A DNA stretch of 7,700 nucleotides from Desulfocapsa sp. (GTDB lineage: Bacteria > Desulfobacterota > Desulfobulbia > Desulfobulbales > Desulfocapsaceae), in contig JAOZKX010000083.1 in the NCBI GenBank assembly GCA_029935135.1, positions 1 to 7,700 of the forward strand. The letters are read 5' to 3'. Under the pieces are notes generated by a model. It saw only the letters and a list, made by a program, of their open reading frames with translations. It had not been told where the DNA came from and made no database searches. Positions 4,019-7,700 of this stretch are shown here, piece by piece. The position numbers and the translations under genes are program-made. Every line of letters starts with the position of its first letter. Positions within the stretch are counted from its first letter, which is position 1.

Positions 4019-6418
4019 ACAAAGTTTTCCATACCATTCCCTTTTGTAAAACCATCACTTGCTTTTGCCTCTTTATTCGCCTTCGCTGTAGCACCTAGCG
4101 CCCTTTATGGTGAAACAATCAAGACAGAAGAGTGGCAGATAGAAGCTGACAAGGTAACGAACTTTGATAACCCGAAAAGTGTTATCGCCGAAGGAAATGT
4201 TGTTCTCACCAAAATCCGCAGACTCCCACCAAAAGCCATAGCACAAAAGAAACAGGGCTCCAGCTGGAGCATTTTGCTGGAAGAAACAGCAACGGACAGC
4301 ATAGAAGAAGTCAGCATCCAGCAAGCAGTTGCCGAAACCAAAGAACGCAAAATTGTTGAAGTGACTATTTCTGCCGACTGGATCGCCTACGATGTGGATC
4401 GAAGCAGTATCAAGGCAAGGGGCAATGTATCTATCAAAAACGACAACGATCAGCTTCTGGCTGAGTCGGCAACGGTAAACCTTACCCAGGAAACCGGCTC
4501 GTTTAAGCAGGCGACAATCATTCGTGATTCCAGTGACCTGCACCTTGAAGGTGAGACCATTGAAAAGACAGGGTTCAACACCTACCACATCGAAGACGGC
4601 TGGGTGATAACCTGTAAAGTTGCCAAAGGCGAGACCCCACCATGGAGTTTTGCCAGTACAGACACAACAATTACCCAGGGTGGTTACGCCACTTTAAAGC
4701 ATGCCACATTTCGGATTAAAGGCGTTCCTGTCCTCTACACTCCATGGTTGATGTTGCCGGTTGGTAATAAACGAAAAACGGGTTTCCTCTTTCCCGAAAT
4801 TTCCAATTCCGACCGTAGTGGCTTCGGTTTCAACTTACCTCTCTTTCTCAATATCTCAGACTCAAGCGACCTGACCCTATATCCGGAGTACCTTGCAAAA
4901 CGTGGATTTATGCCAGGTTTTGAATATCGCTATATCCTTGGGGCTCAGAATAAAGGAAGCATCATGGCTAATTACCTTGATGACGACCTCTCCGACCCTT
5001 CGGAGACCGAGTACTGGCAGGAGACAGGATATACCCATACCAACCAGGAACGATACTGGGTTCGCGGAAAAATGGATCATGACTTTGCTAACAACATTAT
5101 CACCCGTGCAGATATTGACTTTGTCTCTGACCGGGACTACCTGACAGAGTTTGACACTGGTACAACAGGATTTTCCAGTTCCAATGACAAATTTTTTGAC
5201 CTGTATGGACGTGGTTTCCAAAATAAAACATCAGATGAACGACAGAACAGTCTTAAGATCCTAAAATCCTGGAGTGGAATGTCACTCACTGGAACATTTC
5301 TCGCTATTAACGATACCAGTGATGCAGAAACGGTGACAACGACAACCATCGACCCGGACGACCCGACACAAACACCCGTTACGGTTACGACCATACGCGA
5401 GACACCACTGTGGAAGCTGCCAAGCCTGGATTTCACCGGCAGCAAAACATTGGGCGACACCAGTCTTGCCCTGGACTGGGATACAAATTATGTCTATTAT
5501 TATCGGGAAGAGGGTGTGGCTGGACATCGTGTCGACCTGTATCCCCGCTTGAGCATGCCCCTCCCCCTTGGACCTTACATAGAGGCTCGTACAGCTGCAG
5601 GACTTCGTGAAACACTCTACAATGTGACGACAAATGGAGAGACCACCTGGGATAAGGGAGATACTCCCAATCGATTTCTCGGTGACTTCCACACGGAGAT
5701 CGGCACCACGCTGCTGCGAAAGTTTAGTCTCACTGGTGACCAATCCAATGCTATCTCCCACAGTTTCAGGCCATATGTTGAGTATGATTATCTATCAGAT
5801 ACAGACCAGGACGATCTCCCGGAATTCGATGCCGTGGATCGTATAGCTGACCGCAATGAAATAACCTATGGTATCGACAACTTTGCCACTCTTTTTGGTA
5901 AAAGCGGTAGTGAATCTGACTATGGATGGTTGAAAATCAAGCAGAGTTATGATTTTCGTAACGAGGCTTCTGAAGAGCCCCTTTCTCCTGTTAATTTGCG
6001 CTTGAGATGGACTCCGATATCATCACTCAGAGTTATTTATAAAACTGATATTGGTGTATATGGAGGCGGCGTTCAATCTTATGGTTTGGAAAGCTATTAC
6101 ACAAACAGCCGGGGTGATTATCTCAATGTGGACTACCGCTACACCGATGAGGACTATTCCGGTCTGACAACTGAAGATGCTGAAATCCATCAGCTCAATG
6201 TCCAGACCAGGGCAAAACTCTTTGACTTCATCTATGCCGAGTATGAAATCCAGCACTCGTTTTCAGAATCCCGAGTCATAGAGCAGAATATTTCCCTGAT
6301 GTATAATCCGGCATGCTGGTCTGTGGAGCTCACATCACAATACACTCCGGGTGATCATAATATTATGCTGGTCTTCAATCTCGCCAATATTGGCAGCCCG
6401 CTGGGCATAAAGATGTAA
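4016..6418 (+). CDS. lptD: LPS-assembly outer membrane protein LptD (OstA/Imp)
   Basis: LptD is the outer-membrane beta-barrel that, with lipoprotein LptE, inserts lipopolysaccharide into the outer leaflet. At 800 residues it is near the E. coli length (784). A Sec signal peptide covers residues 1-32, with likely cleavage after SALYG. The LptA-like periplasmic domain covers about 38-190 (IEADKVTNF, VIAEGNVVLT, IKARGNVSI, LLAESATVNL). The family signature linking to the barrel is at about 196-262: VITC, then GVPVLYTPWLMLPVGNKRKTGFLFPE. The barrel runs to the C-terminus, with a Thr/Pro-rich loop near 437-462. Only two cysteines exist, C200 and C767, probably equivalent to E. coli C173 and C725. 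Residues 66-118 look like an insertion in the periplasmic domain. The start is GTG, set by AAGGAG. It is first in an operon with the DHH and mltA-like genes. Confidence 0.95.
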   Translation: MTKFSIPFPFVKPSLAFASLFAFAVAPSALYGETIKTEEWQIEADKVTNFDNPKSVIAEGNVVLTKIRRLPPKAIAQKKQGSSWSILLEETATDSIEEVSIQQAVAETKERKIVEVTISADWIAYDVDRSSIKARGNVSIKNDNDQLLAESATVNLTQETGSFKQATIIRDSSDLHLEGETIEKTGFNTYHIEDGWVITCKVAKGETPPWSFASTDTTITQGGYATLKHATFRIKGVPVLYTPWLMLPVGNKRKTGFLFPEISNSDRSGFGFNLPLFLNISDSSDLTLYPEYLAKRGFMPGFEYRYILGAQNKGSIMANYLDDDLSDPSETEYWQETGYTHTNQERYWVRGKMDHDFANNIITRADIDFVSDRDYLTEFDTGTTGFSSSNDKFFDLYGRGFQNKTSDERQNSLKILKSWSGMSLTGTFLAINDTSDAETVTTTTIDPDDPTQTPVTVTTIRETPLWKLPSLDFTGSKTLGDTSLALDWDTNYVYYYREEGVAGHRVDLYPRLSMPLPLGPYIEARTAAGLRETLYNVTTNGETTWDKGDTPNRFLGDFHTEIGTTLLRKFSLTGDQSNAISHSFRPYVEYDYLSDTDQDDLPEFDAVDRIADRNEITYGIDNFATLFGKSGSESDYGWLKIKQSYDFRNEASEEPLSPVNLRLRWTPISSLRVIYKTDIGVYGGGVQSYGLESYYTNSRGDYLNVDYRYTDEDYSGLTTEDAEIHQLNVQTRAKLFDFIYAEYEIQHSFSESRVIEQNISLMYNPACWSVELTSQYTPGDHNIMLVFNLANIGSPLGIKM

Positions 6419-6423
6419 TCACT

Positions 6424-7380
6424 ATGTACTACGATGTCTTTAACGGAGATGCTGATGGTATTTGCGCCCTGCATCAACTCCGTCTGCACACACCGCAACC
6501 AGAGGCCACCCTTATCACAGGAGTGAAAAGGGATATAAGACTGCTGGATAAGATAAAAACTGTGCAGAACAGTAATGTGACAGTGCTTGACATCTCCCTT
6601 GACTCGAACCGTGAGCCCCTGCTTCATCTCCTGCAGCAACAGAACAGTATAACTTACATAGATCACCATTTTGCTGGAGAAATACCTGATACCGGACAGC
6701 TGACTGCCCATATCGATCCATCCCCCACAATCTGTACTTCACTCATTGTGGACCAGTTATTAAAAGGACAGTACAAAGCCTGGGCCATCACAGCTGCCTT
6801 TGGCGATAATCTCCACGAATCCGCCAAAGCTGCCGCCAAAGATCTGCACCTGAGTGAGGCTGATCTTGCCTCCCTTAAGGAACTGGGCGAACTGTTAAAT
6901 TATAATGGTTATGGTGCTGTGCTGGAGGATCTCCATTTTCCTCCGGATACATTATATCTTGCCCTGCAGCCATATCCGGATCCATTTTCTTTTATAAAGG
7001 ATTCCGCAGATATTAAGACTTTACGAGATGGATTCACTCAGGATATGCAGCTTGCTGCAGAACAGAAAGAGACGGATCCTGGTAAAACAAACAGGGTCTT
7101 TGTCTTCCCCAATGCTCCCTGGGCAAGACGGGTGTCCGGAGTCTTTTCCAACCTGAAGGCCCGCGAGAAAACCGATGCTGCCCATGCCCTTATCGTCGAG
7201 AACGATGATTCCAGTTTGCGGATTAGTGTCCGTGCCCCTCTCAGCAAAAGAGAGCATGCAGACACACTGTGCCGATCTTTCCCCACTGGAGGTGGAAGAG
7301 CAGCAGCAGCTGGTATCAACAACCTGCCAGCCGAAATGTTTGATCTTTTTCTTGAGAAATTTCATTCTACTTATTCATAA
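6424..7380 (+). CDS. DHH/DHHA1 family phosphoesterase
   Basis: This is a cytoplasmic, probably Mn-dependent phosphodiesterase/phosphatase of the DHH superfamily, which includes the oligonucleotide and cyclic-dinucleotide hydrolases NrnA and GdpP as well as RecJ. The 318 residues show motif I FNGDADG (D9, D11), motif II VLDIS (D56), motif III YIDHHFAG (D80-H81-H82) and a further metal-ligand candidate in AFGDN (D128). The DHHA1 substrate-binding domain occupies about 225-318, with RISVRAP and a glycine-rich PTGGGRAAAAGI. Most relatives have GGGH there; here the residue is Arg (R292). The length fits stand-alone NrnA-like enzymes. The ATG lies 5 bases after the lptD stop, with no clear Shine-Dalgarno, so translation is probably coupled to lptD. 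Superfamily is sure; the substrate (nanoRNA, pAp or cyclic dinucleotide product) cannot be told from sequence. Confidence 0.88.
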   Translation: MYYDVFNGDADGICALHQLRLHTPQPEATLITGVKRDIRLLDKIKTVQNSNVTVLDISLDSNREPLLHLLQQQNSITYIDHHFAGEIPDTGQLTAHIDPSPTICTSLIVDQLLKGQYKAWAITAAFGDNLHESAKAAAKDLHLSEADLASLKELGELLNYNGYGAVLEDLHFPPDTLYLALQPYPDPFSFIKDSADIKTLRDGFTQDMQLAAEQKETDPGKTNRVFVFPNAPWARRVSGVFSNLKAREKTDAAHALIVENDDSSLRISVRAPLSKREHADTLCRSFPTGGGRAAAAGINNLPAEMFDLFLEKFHSTYS

Positions 7381-7410
7381 CAGGCTTCACTTCAGCCTCT
7401 ATCCGACAAT

Positions 7411-7700
7411 ATGATTATAGTGAAGGCCCTACGATCATTACTCTTCCTTTGCTGTTTATCTTTGCTTCTTCACGCCTGCGCCGCTCCGCCCAAACAACAG
7501 GCAGCCCTTCGTAAAATTGACGCCACCTCTGCCCCGCAATTTATTGATGACCTGCAACTTGACAAACTGCTCACCGCAACCATCCGGCACCTCCACTATC
7601 TGAACACACTCCCCAACAACATGTCATTCTCCCTGGGGGATGACACATATCCTGTCTCCTGGCTGCGCGAATCCATGAACTCCTTTATTGATATTTTAAA
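7411..7700 (+). CDS. mltA: Lipoprotein resembling membrane-bound lytic murein transglycosylase A (N-terminal part)
   Basis: The open frame runs off the right edge, so 96 residues are visible. It starts with a lipoprotein signal (KALRSLLFLCCLSLLLHAC); C23 is the lipidated cysteine and alanine at +2 predicts outer-membrane sorting. The following segment (FIDDLQLDKLLTATIRHLHYLN, then a G-D-D-T-Y-P-V-S stretch and SMNSFIDIL) resembles the N-terminal region of delta-proteobacterial MltA proteins, which cleave peptidoglycan to 1,6-anhydromuropeptides. The catalytic part is outside the window. It lies 30 bases after the DHH gene with no terminator, so it is probably the third operon gene. ATG 7411 or GTG 7420 could be the start; neither has a good Shine-Dalgarno. 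The lipoprotein call is firm and the MltA call moderate. The bases between its start and the edge show no frameshift. Confidence 0.65.
   Translation, partial: MIIVKALRSLLFLCCLSLLLHACAAPPKQQAALRKIDATSAPQFIDDLQLDKLLTATIRHLHYLNTLPNNMSFSLGDDTYPVSWLRESMNSFIDIL

Noticed and set aside
4073..4588. Minus-strand frame of 171 codons opposite lptD
   Set aside because: It lies wholly inside lptD, shows no family likeness and has no plausible initiation context.
5282..5761. Minus-strand frame of 159 codons opposite lptD
   Set aside because: Antisense shadow of the barrel-coding part; its composition reflects the complementary codons.
7382..7398. Hairpin AGGCT-7-AGCCT between the DHH gene and the mltA-like gene
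   Set aside because: Only a 5-bp stem with no U-run; too weak to be called a terminator, and the spacing favours a continuous operon.

Overview
The window looks like chromosomal DNA of a Gram-negative, LPS-bearing bacterium, most likely a Desulfobacterota (Desulfobulbales-like) relative. This rests on moderate base composition, an LptD whose sequence is far from the enterobacterial one, a lysine-rich N-terminal extension on an RNase E/G, and a lptD - DHH phosphoesterase - mltA-like gene order. The lineage is an inference from style and context, not a database match.

Layout. Bases 1-960 are a gene graveyard with no intact gene. They hold the tail of a DUF1566 (Lcl-type) protein broken by an in-frame stop, the signal-peptide start of another gene that has lost its ATG and gained a TGA, and the C-terminal end of a tyrosine recombinase with its LGH box and nucleophile tyrosine but no upstream catalytic domain. 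Next come two TTTGCAAA palindromes, a clean intrinsic terminator and a tRNA-Arg(ACG) gene on the minus strand (1038-1114, CCA encoded). Recombinase debris beside a tRNA 3' end suggests an old, eroded integrated element that used this tRNA as its attachment site.

Bases 1153-3201 (minus) encode an RNase E/G family endoribonuclease with a catalytic core of RNase G size and about 175 basic, low-complexity residues in front. Its 3' end lies 38 bases from the tRNA, with a hairpin and a likely tRNA promoter in the gap.

Bases 3202-4015 are an 814-base intergenic region between divergent rne and lptD. It carries a good sigma70-type promoter for the rightward genes (TTGACA - 17 - TACATT), a near-perfect dyad, an A/T-rich hairpin, and a chain of overlapping very small minus-strand frames leading into rne. 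No convincing conserved gene was found there.

Bases 4016 to the right edge form a tight rightward operon: lptD (outer-membrane LPS translocon), 5 bases later a DHH/DHHA1 phosphoesterase, and 30 bases later the start of a lipoprotein resembling lytic transglycosylase MltA, cut by the window edge. Two of the three genes act in outer-membrane and peptidoglycan maintenance; the DHH protein is the odd partner.

I did not find an obvious undescribed system. The best leads are the tRNA-Arg island scar, the unusual N-terminal tail of the RNase, the two-cysteine LptD with an insertion in its periplasmic domain, and the GGGR variant of the DHH protein in an envelope operon.
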